A DNA stretch of 64,000 nucleotides from an uncultured Duodenibacillus sp. (GCA_944388865.1 CALXKM010000024.1:32832-96831); one strand, 5' to 3'; shown: positions 54,979 to 64,000, counted from the stretch's first letter. Translations and numbers: made by a program. The notes: generated by a model from the letters alone, not told the origin.

Positions 54979-56022
54979 ATGCACGAAGATCAGGACATCG
55001 TTGATGCAATTGATGCCGATGAAGACGCTCTTGAGGACATCGAAATCATTGATCCTCAAGATGCGCCCGCTGCATCCTGCCGCGCGCTTAAAACACGCCC
55101 GGCCTCAGCCGGCGCCGTTGTCCCTTATCAGCCAGCGCAGCTGCCTGCCGTAATTCCGCAACTTGGCGATCTCGAAGCCTATATCCGAGCCGCCAATCTA
55201 GCGCCCATCCTCTCTGCTGAACAAGAACACGACCTAGCTGTCCGCTTGCGTGATACGGGAGACCTCAGTGCCGCTCAACAACTCGTTCTCAGCCACCTGC
55301 GTCTGGTCGTTTCAGTTGCCCGCGGCTATCTGGGATATGGCCTGCCCTACGCCGATCTTATTCAAGAGGGCAACATCGGTCTCATGAAGGCCATCAAGCA
55401 CTTCGATCCTGATCGCGGCGTCAGGCTGATGACCTTTTCCGTACACTGGATTCGCTCCGAAATTCAGGAATACGTCGTGCGCAACTGGCGCTTGGTGAAG
55501 CTTGCTACCACAAAAAACCAACGCAAGCTCTTTTTCAACCTGCGCCAAATGAAGGACAGCGACAAGACGCTCACCACGGAAGAAACCGAGCGCATTGCCC
55601 AAACACTGGACGTCAAACCCGAAGAGGTCAGGGAAATGGAAGCCCGCATGTCTGGCGGCGACACTTCCATTGACGGACGCAGCGATCCAGATGAGGATTC
55701 TTCAGGCACTCCTGCCATGGCTCCTATTGATTGGCTTTCGCGCGAAGAGGACGAGCCTGAAACCATCCTTGAAGAAAAAAGCCGTGAAGAGACGGCTCGT
55801 GAACATCTCAAAAAGGCCATCAATTCACTCGATGCCCGCAGCCAGCATGTCATTCGCTCGCGTTGGCTCAATGAAGACGCTCAAGGCAACAATGCGCCAA
55901 AAACTCTGCAGGAGCTCGCCGATGAGCTCGGCGTTTCAGCCGAGCGCGTACGACAAATTGAGAAAAAGGCTCTGATCAAAATGCGCGAAGCTTTGCTAGC
56001 GAGCAAAGAAGATATTGATTGA
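54979..56022 (+). CDS. rpoH: Heat-shock sigma factor RpoH (sigma-32)
   Basis: The 347-residue sigma factor has region 2.1-2.4 (DLIQEGNIGLMKAI and VHWIRSEIQEYVVRNWRLVK), the RpoH-specific region C box QRKLFFNLR (181-189) and region 4.2 with ELGVSAERVRQIEKKAL. A 55-residue N-terminal extension, acidic at first (EDQDIVDAIDADEDALEDIEIIDPQDAP), is not present in E. coli RpoH (284 residues). I use ATG 54979; TTG 54967 would add four residues. Neither start has a clear ribosome site. It lies downstream of ftsX. Confidence 0.95.
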   Translation: MHEDQDIVDAIDADEDALEDIEIIDPQDAPAASCRALKTRPASAGAVVPYQPAQLPAVIPQLGDLEAYIRAANLAPILSAEQEHDLAVRLRDTGDLSAAQQLVLSHLRLVVSVARGYLGYGLPYADLIQEGNIGLMKAIKHFDPDRGVRLMTFSVHWIRSEIQEYVVRNWRLVKLATTKNQRKLFFNLRQMKDSDKTLTTEETERIAQTLDVKPEEVREMEARMSGGDTSIDGRSDPDEDSSGTPAMAPIDWLSREEDEPETILEEKSREETAREHLKKAINSLDARSQHVIRSRWLNEDAQGNNAPKTLQELADELGVSAERVRQIEKKALIKMREALLASKEDID

Positions 56023-56092
56023 CACAAAATTATCTTTTGAACACTTTCCTGTGCCGCAAAAGCAATCCGCTGCACTAATTTTTTAATTAGTC

Positions 56093-56563
56093 ATGTTTCA
56101 CGTTGTACTTGTTCATCCCGAAATTCCGCCCAATACAGGCAACGCCATTCGTCTGTGCGCCAACACCGGCTGCACGCTGCACTTGATTGAACCGCTGGGA
56201 TTTTCCATCGACGACAAGCACCTAATTCGTGCCGGACTTGATTATCACGAGTTCACTACGCTCAAGACGTATCCCGATTGGGAGACTTTTTTAGCGCAGG
56301 AATCGCCTAAGCGTGAGCGCATGTTTGCGATGACGACGAAGGGTTCTTCAATCTTTTCAAACATGCGCTTTGAGCCCGGCGACTGGCTCGTATTCGGCTG
56401 TGAAACCAAAGGGCTGCCTGATGCCGTCCGCGAACAGTTTCCTCAGTCGCAACGCATCCGACTTCCGATGATGCCGAAAAACAGATCTTTGAACTTAAGC
56501 AACGCCGTTGCCGTGACGGTTTTTGAGGCATGGCGGCAAAACGGCTACCAAGGCGGCATCTAG
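56093..56563 (+). CDS. trmL: tRNA (cytidine/uridine-2'-O-)-methyltransferase TrmL
   Basis: The 156-residue SPOUT enzyme starts [26 protein letters not shown] and has [10 protein letters not shown] (motif 2) and [27 protein letters not shown] (motif 3), the TrmL pattern. It methylates the wobble base of leucine tRNAs. Its TAG stop shares CTAG with the proB stop on the other strand. The ATG is in a T-rich leader without a Shine-Dalgarno. Confidence 0.95.
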   Translation: MFHVVLVHPEIPPNTGNAIRLCANTGCTLHLIEPLGFSIDDKHLIRAGLDYHEFTTLKTYPDWETFLAQESPKRERMFAMTTKGSSIFSNMRFEPGDWLVFGCETKGLPDAVREQFPQSQRIRLPMMPKNRSLNLSNAVAVTVFEAWRQNGYQGGI

Positions 56564-57705
56564 ACGCCGACGAGCTGCTTTTTGACGAGCATGACCAGAT
56601 TGTCCCGATGAATAGCTTCCGGCAACGGAGCGTAACCTAAAATCGCTCCGAGCTCCTCGGTATGGCGCCCTTGAATCTGGCGCAGCTCCGAGGAAGAATA
56701 ATTCACAAGTCCTCTGGCAAGTTCGGTGCCTTCGGCCGTCAAGCAGCTCACCACGTCTCCTCTGACGAATTCCCCGATGACAGCTCGAATGCCTACGGGC
56801 AAAAGGCTTGTCTTTTGGTCTAGAAGTGCTTTTGCCGCGCCGTCGTCGAGCAGCACCGATCCCTGACTTCTAAGCTGGTCGGCAAGCCACATCGCGCGCG
56901 CATGCAATGGCGCGTGAGTAGCATTGAGCTGCGTACCGATGAGTTCTCCAGCACAAAGCCGCACCAGCACATTTTCTTCCCGTCCGGAGGCAATCACTGT
57001 CGCAGCCCCGCTTCGCGCCGCCCGCTTGGCTGCAAGCACTTTGGTAATCATGCCGCCTTTTGAGAGAGAACTCGCCGCACCTCCTGCCATCTGCTCGAGA
57101 GCCGGATCGCCCGCCGTAGCAACAGCAATGAATTTGGCCTGAGGATCCTTTCTCGGATCTGCTGAATACAGCCCCTTCTGATCGGTCAGAATGACAAGCA
57201 CATCGGCTTCGATCAGATTCGTCACAAGCGAAGCGAGAGTATCGTTGTCACCTACCTTGATTTCATCGGTGACGACCGTATCGTTTTCATTGATGATGGG
57301 TACAACGCCCAAAGACAAGAGCTCGGCCACCGTATCGCGTGCATTGAGATAGCGCTCACGATTGGATAAGTCGGCATGCGTCAAAAGAATTTGCGCTGTT
57401 TTGATGCCGTGTTTGGCAAAACTCGTTTCGTAGGCCTGAACAAGCCCCATCTGCCCTACGGCTGCGGCTGCCTGCACTTCGCAAATACGCGAAGGACGCC
57501 TCTCCCACCCGAGACGCAGCACGCCTTCGGCAACTGCTCCGGAGCTGACCAGTATCACCTGCTTGCCGTCGTGCTGCAAAGCAGAAATCTGAGTTGCCCA
57601 TCTTTCGATAGCATCGCGATCAAGCCCTCGGCCATCGTTTGTCACCAGCGCGCTGCCCACCTTGACCACAACGCGGCGCGCGGTCGCTACTACACTTTGC
57701 ATCAT
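56560..57705 (-). CDS. proB: Glutamate 5-kinase
   Basis: The 381-residue enzyme has the amino-acid kinase domain ([13 protein letters not shown] at residues 12-24, [30 protein letters not shown]) and a C-terminal PUA domain. It catalyses the first step of proline synthesis. AGGTGACAAG precedes tandem ATGs at 57705 and 57702; the frame extends to 57906 without support. It sits downstream of obgE, the usual beta-proteobacterial order, and converges with trmL. Confidence 0.96.
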   Translation of the reverse strand: MMQSVVATARRVVVKVGSALVTNDGRGLDRDAIERWATQISALQHDGKQVILVSSGAVAEGVLRLGWERRPSRICEVQAAAAVGQMGLVQAYETSFAKHGIKTAQILLTHADLSNRERYLNARDTVAELLSLGVVPIINENDTVVTDEIKVGDNDTLASLVTNLIEADVLVILTDQKGLYSADPRKDPQAKFIAVATAGDPALEQMAGGAASSLSKGGMITKVLAAKRAARSGAATVIASGREENVLVRLCAGELIGTQLNATHAPLHARAMWLADQLRSQGSVLLDDGAAKALLDQKTSLLPVGIRAVIGEFVRGDVVSCLTAEGTELARGLVNYSSSELRQIQGRHTEELGAILGYAPLPEAIHRDNLVMLVKKQLVGV

Positions 57706-57757
57706 CTTGTCACCTAAAAAAAGGACGAACGAATTTTTTTCGCCGTCCCTTTTATTT

Positions 57758-58861
<1,104 letters not shown>

Positions 58862-58899
58862 CTAACAAAACCGCTGCAAAAATCATTCTGCCATATTGA

Positions 58900-58939
58900 C
58901 GCGAAAAGCCCTGCACGAGAGGATTCCCGTCCAGGGCTT
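58900..58939 (-). terminator. Hairpin between rpmA and obgE
   Basis: AAGCCCTG (58906-58913) and CAGGGCTT (58932-58939) form an 8-base-pair stem with an 18-base loop; on the minus strand it is followed by TTCGCG, a weak T-tract. It may lower obgE transcription relative to the ribosomal protein genes upstream. Confidence 0.5.
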
Positions 58940-58983
58940 AGGATAGCTCGGCTCAGCCGTCTCAGCAGCTGACTCGGCCTGAA

Positions 58984-59247
58984 TTAGCCGGCAACCGGAA
59001 CAACCTTGACGTATTGGTTGTTCTTCGGACCCTTCACTTCGAAAGTCACGATGCCGTCGACCTTAGCAAAGAGAGTGTGATCGCGGCCCATGCCGACGTT
59101 ATCGCCAGGATGGAACTGAGTGCCGCGCTGACGCACGATGATGCCGCCGGCGTTGATCATTGCATTGCCAAAAACCTTGACGCCCAGACGCTTTGCCTGA
59201 GAATCGCGACCGTTGCGGGTGGAACCGCCACCTTTCTTGTGTGCCAT
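58984..59247 (-). CDS. rpmA: 50S ribosomal protein L27
   Basis: The 87-residue protein starts [24 protein letters not shown] and ends [17 protein letters not shown], both canonical L27. AGGAAGAAAAACAA precedes ATG 59247. It follows rplU by 33 bases. Confidence 0.99.
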   Translation of the reverse strand: MAHKKGGGSTRNGRDSQAKRLGVKVFGNAMINAGGIIVRQRGTQFHPGDNVGMGRDHTLFAKVDGIVTFEVKGPKNNQYVKVVPVAG

Positions 59248-59280
59248 TTGTTTTTCTTCCTAATAGCTGACGTTTCTCAA

Positions 59281-59592
59281 TTAAGCCTGGATCTTGGTGA
59301 TCTTGAGCTCGGTGTAGTTCTGGCGATGGCCAGCACTCTTCATGGAGTGCTTACGGCGGCGGAACTTGAAAATACGAACCTTGTCATGGCGACCATGATG
59401 GGTGACGGTAGCCGTCACGCTGGCGCCTTCAACAAAAGGAGCGCCGACCTTGAGACCTTCTTCGGTGCTCACGAGCAGCACTTCGTTGAGAACGACCTCT
59501 GCACATTCTTCGGCGTCGATCGTTTCAACCTTGAGGAATTCACCTTCGGCAACACGATACTGCTTGCCGCCGGTCTTGATAATTGCGTACAT
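59281..59592 (-). CDS. rplU: 50S ribosomal protein L21
   Basis: The 103-residue protein starts [18 protein letters not shown] and contains the [18 protein letters not shown]-terminal motif. ATG 59592 has GAGG ten bases upstream. The frame to 59793 runs over the promoter and is not translated. It is the first gene of rplU-rpmA. A strong promoter and an inverted repeat lie upstream (59701-59760). Confidence 0.99.
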   Translation of the reverse strand: MYAIIKTGGKQYRVAEGEFLKVETIDAEECAEVVLNEVLLVSTEEGLKVGAPFVEGASVTATVTHHGRHDKVRIFKFRRRKHSMKSAGHRQNYTELKITKIQA

Positions 59593-59700
59593 GGATAGAT
59601 AACCTCGCCGTTTCGCTCCCGGATTCAACCGGTTGACGAAACCTTTTTGTATTAACCGAATGCGTGCAATGCTTTGTTTTTCAACAAAAAGACACGCACA

Positions 59701-59731
59701 CACGCTCTTTCCTTGCGTAGGAAAGAGCGTG
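59701..59731 (-). promoter_or_regulatory. 31-bp perfect inverted repeat at the rplU transcription start
   Basis: CACGCTCTTTCC (59701-59712) and GGAAAGAGCGTG (59720-59731) are exact inverse copies around a 7-base centre. They begin right after the promoter -10 element. If transcription starts six or seven bases after the -10, the RNA would open with CTTTCC paired to GGAAAG. It may be an operator, a 5' end-protecting hairpin or the terminator of the upstream glpD. Confidence 0.7.
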
Positions 59732-59760
59732 ATTATGTCACGCCCCAGCCTTGCTGTCAA
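59732..59760 (-). promoter_or_regulatory. Strong sigma-70 promoter of rplU-rpmA
   Basis: On the minus strand TTGACA (complement of 59755-59760) and CATAAT (complement of 59732-59737) are separated by 17 bases. It repeats exactly the hexamers and spacing of the tRNA-Lys promoter at 15089. Confidence 0.85.
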
Positions 59761-59842
59761 TGACAGAAAATCAAAATTTTCCTGAAAAAACAATACTCAA
59801 AGCTTGTTTTCCACAGCCGCGGCAGTAGTTCCGCGATACACA

Positions 59843-61363
59843 TCAGAATCCGTAGCGGCTCTTAAAGCGCCGTGCCTCGCGTCCCTTCAGGCAATCCTTG
59901 ACCATACCCTCGACGAGGGGTTCGAGCTCCTTGGCAAGCGCCGCATCAAGCTCACCGATGCGAAGGCGCCTGAAAAGAAAATCCTGAGCCGTACAAACGC
60001 CTGACGTAAAAACCTCCACGCCAACGAGACTGCGCAGCCGTTCCTTTTCGGCAGAAGTACGCGGCACGCCGTTTTGCAAAAGATCTTTTTGCAGAGCCTC
60101 AAGCTCGAGCCTGTTCTGCACGACAAGCGGCAAAGAGCGCGTCATGCAGCCGCACCTGGGCACCAGCCGCATTTGCTGGGCTGTTCTTAAGGCAAGCTCG
60201 GCCATGGCGCGATAGCTTGTCCACTTGCCGCCGACGACGGTGAGCATATTTCCAAATTCGGGCACAACAGCATATGAGCGCGTCATATTGGCCGTTCCTT
60301 CGTTGAGCCCTGTGCGCTTGGAGCTAAAAAGCGGTCTGAGCCCTGCAAAACTTGCTTTGACATCCTCACGCCGGATCTGCCTGGTGAGATACTTGTTGGC
60401 GTTTTCTATCAGAAAATCAATCTCGTCGGACGTCGGCTGCGGGTCAAAAGGAGCCTGTCCTTGTTCAATATCCGTAGTGCCAATCAGCAGACGCCCCTGC
60501 CAGGGGATGCAAAAGAGCACGCGCCCGTCGCTCGTCTTGGGAACCACCATCGCGTTGCCCGTCGGCATAAAGGAGCGATCGACCACAATATGCGTGCCGC
60601 GCGAAATGCGCACCAAGGGCGAGACTTCAACATCGACCAGCCTTCGCACGGGGTCAACCCACACGCCCGCGCAGTTCATGATCACCTTGCCGAAGATGTT
60701 GAACTTCAGATCCATGATCTTGTCGTGCACAGTGACAGCGGTGATGCGCCTGCCGTCGTGCTCCATGCCGCAGACGGCGGCATAGTTGAGCACTGTGGCT
60801 CCTGCACTGACAGCCGTGCGCAAAAGCGCCATGGCAAGACCTGCATCATCGAACTGCGCATCAGAATAAGCAAGCGCGCCCTTGAGCCCCTTGCGGGCAA
60901 TGCCGGGAAGCTGTCCGAGCGCCCCCATGCGCCCAGCAAACGTCACGCCGTGCATTCCTTTGCCTCCGGACGACAACAGGTTGTAAAGCCCTAGTCCCGC
61001 TCCGTACCAAAGCAATTGCAAATAGCTGTAGCAGGGAACAATAAAGCTTTGAGGACGCACGAGCTGCGGAGCGTTTTGCAGCAAAAGGCGTCTTTCAAAA
61101 AGAGCTTCCTTGATAAGCGACCAGTTCCGGGGATTAGACAGATAGCGCACGCCGCCGTGGATGAGCTTGGTTGAACGCGAAGACGTACCGGCACCGAAGT
61201 CCTGTGAATCAAGCACCGCTACCGAAAGCCCGCGGCTTGCTGCGTCGGCGGCAATGCCAAGGCCTGTCGCGCCAGCCCCAATGACGACAACGTCGAAAAT
61301 CCGGCCGGATCTCAATCGCGCGCGCATATCTACACGACGCCAAAACTGCTGTTTCGTAATCAT
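59843..61363 (-). CDS. glpD: Aerobic glycerol-3-phosphate dehydrogenase
   Basis: The 506-residue FAD enzyme has the dinucleotide-binding GAGATGLGIAADAASRG near residue 28, then STKLIHGGVRYL and GRLLIGTTD. A C-terminal cap domain follows. It oxidises glycerol 3-phosphate and feeds electrons to quinones. I use ATG 61363, with AGGTG at the right distance; the frame to 61405 lacks support. No glpF or glpK is near. It lies upstream of the rplU promoter without a clear terminator between. Confidence 0.94.
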   Translation of the reverse strand: MITKQQFWRRVDMRARLRSGRIFDVVVIGAGATGLGIAADAASRGLSVAVLDSQDFGAGTSSRSTKLIHGGVRYLSNPRNWSLIKEALFERRLLLQNAPQLVRPQSFIVPCYSYLQLLWYGAGLGLYNLLSSGGKGMHGVTFAGRMGALGQLPGIARKGLKGALAYSDAQFDDAGLAMALLRTAVSAGATVLNYAAVCGMEHDGRRITAVTVHDKIMDLKFNIFGKVIMNCAGVWVDPVRRLVDVEVSPLVRISRGTHIVVDRSFMPTGNAMVVPKTSDGRVLFCIPWQGRLLIGTTDIEQGQAPFDPQPTSDEIDFLIENANKYLTRQIRREDVKASFAGLRPLFSSKRTGLNEGTANMTRSYAVVPEFGNMLTVVGGKWTSYRAMAELALRTAQQMRLVPRCGCMTRSLPLVVQNRLELEALQKDLLQNGVPRTSAEKERLRSLVGVEVFTSGVCTAQDFLFRRLRIGELDAALAKELEPLVEGMVKDCLKGREARRFKSRYGF

Positions 61364-61462
61364 GATCAAAACACCTGCATTGACTTGCTGTTGTGCCTCA
61401 AGCACCCGCTAGTTTACTGATGGTCCCGTCTTTCTTGCTTAAGACTCGCCGCGAGAGAAGTC

Positions 61463-62038
61463 CTATTCGTCCTTTTGAGCGTTGTGCTCAATCTCTTCAG
61501 AGGCAGCCTGTTCGATCTGATCGTTCACCTGAGCCAGCTGCTGAGCATCATCAAGCGCAGCCAGCGCGCCACCGGCATCAGACTCGGCCTGCGCCTGAAC
61601 CTTTACAAGCGCAGCAAGAGCAATCACCTGACGCAGTGCCTGATTGACATCTTCGGCTGTTTTGAAGTACTTAGCCACATCTGCATCAAGCCGCACGGTC
61701 GCCGTCTGCACAAAAGCGTTGCGTTCTGCAAAACGGCGCGTTTCCACGGCCTTGGCGCGAGGTCCAGAACGGGTTGCAGAGTCAAATCGCGACGGCCCCT
61801 TCCCCTCAAAACGCTTAAATGCAGTCTTGCCGGAAAAGCGGGGGCGATCTTCGAAGGCAGGCCGAGCATCGTAATCGCGACGCCCGCGGCGCTCAAAATG
61901 CTGGCGCTCAGCGCGATCGGGAAAGCGATCAAGCGAACGCTCTACGCCTCTATCGCCGAAGCGTTCTCCAAAATTCTGACGGTCTCCGAAGCGGCGTTCA
62001 CGGCGCGGCGGTTTCTCGTTGAAGCGATCAAAAGCCAT
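61463..62038 (-). CDS. Disordered R/D/F-rich protein with an RHH-like C-terminal module
   Basis: I do not recognise a named family. The first 85 of 191 residues are low-complexity with many RF, FGDR, RFPDR and ERRGRRDYDARP motifs, rich in arginine, aspartate, glutamate and phenylalanine, as in phase-separating RNA-binding proteins. The C-terminal third has TATVRLDADVAKYF (about 112-125), then VNQALRQVIALAALVKVQAQ, which resembles the strand-helix pattern of ribbon-helix-helix or BrnA-type DNA-binding proteins. It ends in an acidic helical tail. It lies between glpD and hpf, on the minus strand. Its partner or role is unknown. Confidence 0.75.
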   Translation of the reverse strand: MAFDRFNEKPPRRERRFGDRQNFGERFGDRGVERSLDRFPDRAERQHFERRGRRDYDARPAFEDRPRFSGKTAFKRFEGKGPSRFDSATRSGPRAKAVETRRFAERNAFVQTATVRLDADVAKYFKTAEDVNQALRQVIALAALVKVQAQAESDAGGALAALDDAQQLAQVNDQIEQAASEEIEHNAQKDE

Positions 62039-62328
62039 TTCCTATCCTTATTAAAAAAATTGCAGCTCAGAACCAGCGGCCGCAAAGTCTGTCTTTTTTC
62101 TTACAGTGCCCTTTGCTTTGTGCAAAGGACGCTGTTAGCTCATTTTGGTCAGGGACTTTCCGTACAAGTCAATCCCTGCAAAAATTTCTAATTTTTTCCC
62201 GTTAAAACAGTGATTTGACTGCTTTACCGGAAATTCTCTGCGACTTTTCAGCGCACAGAGGCTAAACTTTGTTCATGGAAAACAAGTTTTCCTTATTCCT
62301 GCCAACAACAAAAAAGAGAGGTTTCTAT

Positions 62329-62628
62329 ATGCTGCAGGTCATCTTTCATGGCGTCGATCGCTCCCCGGCCGCTGAGGCCGATATCACGGACCGCTTTGAA
62401 GCCCTCAAACGTTTTGACAACTCCATGACCGACTGCAAGGCAACCATTACTAAGGTCGGGCATCAGGGTTTGGGCGAATTCAGCGTCAAGCTCGACATCG
62501 TCGTTGGTGGGGGCCGCACCGTTGTAGCCTCCGAAAACGATCCCGATGCCATGTGCGCCATCAACAAAGTGTTCGATACCGTACGTCGCATGGTCAAGGA
62601 TGAAAACGACAAGCGTCATCAGCGTTGA
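62329..62628 (+). CDS. hpf: Ribosome hibernation-promoting factor (HPF/RaiA family)
   Basis: The 99-residue protein starts MLQVIFHGVDRSPAAEADI and has the HPF beta-alpha-beta pattern with FSVKLDIVVGGGRTVVASENDPDAMCAINKVFDTVRRMVKDENDKRHQR (cited by key residues). GAGAGG lies seven bases before ATG 62329; the frame to 62269 is not supported. It is short, like E. coli Hpf and YfiA. It probably sits in the ribosome A/P sites in stationary phase. A terminator follows. Confidence 0.85.
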   Translation: MLQVIFHGVDRSPAAEADITDRFEALKRFDNSMTDCKATITKVGHQGLGEFSVKLDIVVGGGRTVVASENDPDAMCAINKVFDTVRRMVKDENDKRHQR

Positions 62629-62655
62629 TTTAGCCTTCAGCGCCCGCTAAAGCCG

Positions 62656-62683
62656 AACCGCCGATGTCTTTCGGCGGTTTTTT
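62656..62683 (+). terminator. Terminator of hpf
   Basis: AACCGCCGA (62656-62664) and TCGGCGGTT (62671-62679) form a 9-base-pair stem with a 6-base loop, followed by TTTTG. Confidence 0.9.
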
Positions 62684-62713
62684 GTGTCTCCGTTTTTTTA
62701 TTTCGCCAGATAC

Positions 62714-62750
62714 GAAAAAGCCCGCCGGTCCTCTCTGACTCGCGCGGGCT
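62714..62750 (-). terminator. Terminator of the tRNA-Ala/tRNA-Glu unit
   Basis: AGCCCGC (62719-62725) and GCGGGCT (62744-62750) form a 7-base-pair stem around an 18-base loop; TTTTTC follows on the minus strand. Confidence 0.7.
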
Positions 62751-62758
62751 AATTCTGA

Positions 62759-62834
62759 TGGCGTCCCTAAGCGGATTCGAACCGCTGTACCAACCGTGAA
62801 AGGGTTGTGTCCTAGGCCTCTAGACGATAGGGAC
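62759..62834 (-). tRNA. tRNA-Glu (anticodon TTC)
   Basis: A 76-base cloverleaf on the minus strand: acceptor GTCCCTA pairs with TAGGGAC, the anticodon loop is CTTTCAC (anticodon TTC), and CCA is encoded. It lies downstream of tRNA-Ala with a 9-base gap. Confidence 0.98.
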
Positions 62835-62843
62835 CTTGAATCT

Positions 62844-62919
<76 letters not shown>

Positions 62920-62931
62920 GAAGGAGACGTA

Positions 62932-62960
62932 ACTATATACGGCTTTTTCTCACTTTGCAA
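62932..62960 (-). promoter_or_regulatory. Sigma-70 promoter of tRNA-Ala/tRNA-Glu
   Basis: On the minus strand TTGCAA (complement of 62955-62960) and TATAGT (complement of 62932-62937) are 17 bases apart, about a dozen bases before the tRNA-Ala 5' end. Confidence 0.7.
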
Positions 62961-63159
62961 GTTTTTTCAGTAAAAAACTTTCCTTTTTTCTTATTTACTA
63001 TCGCTTTTGAACGCAACTCATTGATTTTAAATAAAAACTTTTTTCCCAGCTTCATGCAGCGCTTTCGTGACCATATTGACGGCGCTCATCCTTTTCAAAT
63101 TTGCTCTTTGCTGATATCTTGCTTCTCTCAACACCCATCGTTTTCGGCTTTTTCTTTTT

Positions 63160-63669
63160 ATGAACACGCATTTACCCCGGCCGACCTTTGAAGACAAAAT
63201 CGTCGATGCCTCTGATCTGGCGCGGCGCCGCGCTGAACTTCCCAGCCCTGTTGTCATGACCAATGGCGTTTTCGACATTCTGCACCGCGGACACGTCACC
63301 TATCTGGCTCAGGCGCGAGCTCTCGGCGGCAGCCTCATCGTTGCCGTCAATTCCGACTCCTCTGTCAGAATGCTGGGCAAAGGCGAAGATCGTCCCATCA
63401 ACACGCAAGATGATCGCGCTGCAGTTTTGGCTGCTTTGCAGGCCGTAGATCTGGTTGTTGTTTTTACCGACAAAGTGCCGCTTGCGGTCATTGAAGCCGC
63501 TCGTCCCGACATCTACGTCAAAGGCGGAGACTATCGCGTAGAAGACCTTCCAGAAGCAAAGCTGGCAGCGACCTGGGGCGCGAAAACCGTCACCATTGCC
63601 TTTGAACACGAACGCTCAACGACAGCTCTTTTGGAAAAAGTCAGAAAAAGCACTCGACAGAATGCCTGA
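63160..63669 (+). CDS. rfaE2: D-glycero-beta-D-manno-heptose 1-phosphate adenylyltransferase
   Basis: The 169-residue nucleotidyltransferase has TNGVFDILHRGHVTYLAQARALG (HxGH-type motif, with HRGH near residue 43) and YVKGGDYRVEDLPE. It corresponds to the C-terminal half of E. coli HldE and makes ADP-heptose from heptose 1-phosphate. The kinase half is encoded far away at 4496. The ATG follows CTTTTTCTTTTT without a Shine-Dalgarno. It is a single gene next to the tRNA pair. Confidence 0.95.
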   Translation: MNTHLPRPTFEDKIVDASDLARRRAELPSPVVMTNGVFDILHRGHVTYLAQARALGGSLIVAVNSDSSVRMLGKGEDRPINTQDDRAAVLAALQAVDLVVVFTDKVPLAVIEAARPDIYVKGGDYRVEDLPEAKLAATWGAKTVTIAFEHERSTTALLEKVRKSTRQNA

Positions 63670-63852
63670 TGTCTGTCGGACGGTTTGCTCGCAAAAAGAA
63701 CTTGAGCCCGCAAAGGATGCATCCCAACCTCCCGGGTCGCTAGATCACAAGCGCATTGATTCGGATCAAATTGCTCGCAAATAAATTTTTGAACCTTTGA
63801 TATTCCTGCATTTTTTCTGGCGGAGAAGTACAGGAATTTTTATTTTTGCTAA

Positions 63853-63884
63853 AATAGATGCATATTTTCTACTGCGCATCTATT
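63853..63884 (+). repeat. Inverted repeat just before the right-edge transposase-like gene
   Basis: AATAGATGC (63853-63861) and GCATCTATT (63876-63884) are 9-base exact inverse copies, ending immediately before ATG 63885. A TAAAAT -10-like element overlaps the left arm. Confidence 0.5.
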
Positions 63885-64000
63885 ATGCCTCAAATCACCG
63901 ATAATTCCGGCAAATCTTGGTCCTTGATGTCCTGTAAGGACTCGGCCGGTCGCGTCTATATTCGCGCCTATCGCAATCGCTGGGATGCCGAGAAAAAGCG
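63885..64000 (+). CDS. Probable insertion-sequence transposase (3' partial)
   Basis: The reading frame begins at ATG 63885 and runs 38 codons to the window end: MPQITDNSGKSWSLM..., then GRVYIRAYRNRWDAEKKR. The pattern of short aromatic-rich strand followed by W-D-x-E-K-K resembles the N-terminus of IS1634-like and related DDE transposases. With so little sequence this is a guess, supported by the AT-rich leader, the hairpin and its place beside tRNA genes. Confidence 0.45.
   Translation, partial: MPQITDNSGKSWSLMSCKDSAGRVYIRAYRNRWDAEKK

Noticed and set aside
59593-59793. N-terminal extension of rplU
   Set aside because: The longer frame crosses the promoter and inverted repeat; L21 starts at [12 protein letters not shown].

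Overview
The window looks like chromosomal DNA of a beta-proteobacterium. A member of the Burkholderiales close to Sutterella/Parasutterella is my best guess. It is a dense Gram-negative gene set: LPS heptose synthesis, LptFG, an Mla operon that includes mlaA, Tat behind hisE and hinT, an obgE-proB neighbourhood and a beta-type RpoH. The genus is inference; no rRNA gene is present. I read about 62 protein genes (two cut by the window edges), five tRNA genes, several clear terminators and a few well-formed sigma-70 promoters. I see no CRISPR array and no complete prophage.

Layout. 0-3.7 kb: the end of an aryl-polyene-like lipid operon (membrane protein, acyl-AMP ligase fused to a hotdog dehydratase, GT2 glycosyltransferase, LpxL-like acyltransferase). 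3.7-9.1 kb: a PEBP-family protein, the ADP-heptose genes rfaE1-hldD-gmhB, an MFS transporter and a TerC protein. 9.3-14.8 kb: sucCD, a sodium-coupled NSS transporter and recA-recX. 15.2-18.3 kb: two tRNA-Lys genes, then a LolA-like/MMPL exporter pair that probably belongs functionally to the first operon. 18.6-21.4 kb: hisE-hinT-tatABC and tRNA-Met. 21.5-28 kb: mlaFEDACB, then yqgE-ruvX-plsC-thioesterase. 28-32.9 kb: YbaK, a DUF2721 protein, a lysine-rich protein of unknown family, an orphan P4-type primase fragment, a lipoprotein and an orphan response regulator.

33-46 kb: a rhodanese-like protein with secB, envC-ctp-moeB, a patatin/Omp85 protein, an orphan amino-acid ABC ATPase, lptFG, an NhaC antiporter, ferredoxin and coaD. 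46-56.6 kb: a giant SWIM-SNF2 helicase, then rsmD diverging from ftsY-ppx-ftsE-ftsX-rpoH and trmL. 56.6-63.7 kb: proB, obgE, rpmA, rplU, glpD, a disordered RHH-like protein, hpf, tRNA-Glu, tRNA-Ala and rfaE2. The right edge holds the first 39 codons of a probable insertion-sequence transposase.

Many genes serve the cell envelope: heptose core, LPS export (LptFG), phospholipid transport (Mla), phospholipid synthesis (PlsC), protein export (SecB, Tat, FtsY) and cell-wall splitting (FtsEX-EnvC, Ctp). The least explained parts are the split aryl-polyene-like system, the lysine-rich protein beside the primase fragment, the disordered RHH-like protein, the rplU promoter inverted repeat, and a set of genes whose start codons follow T-rich leaders with no Shine-Dalgarno sequence.
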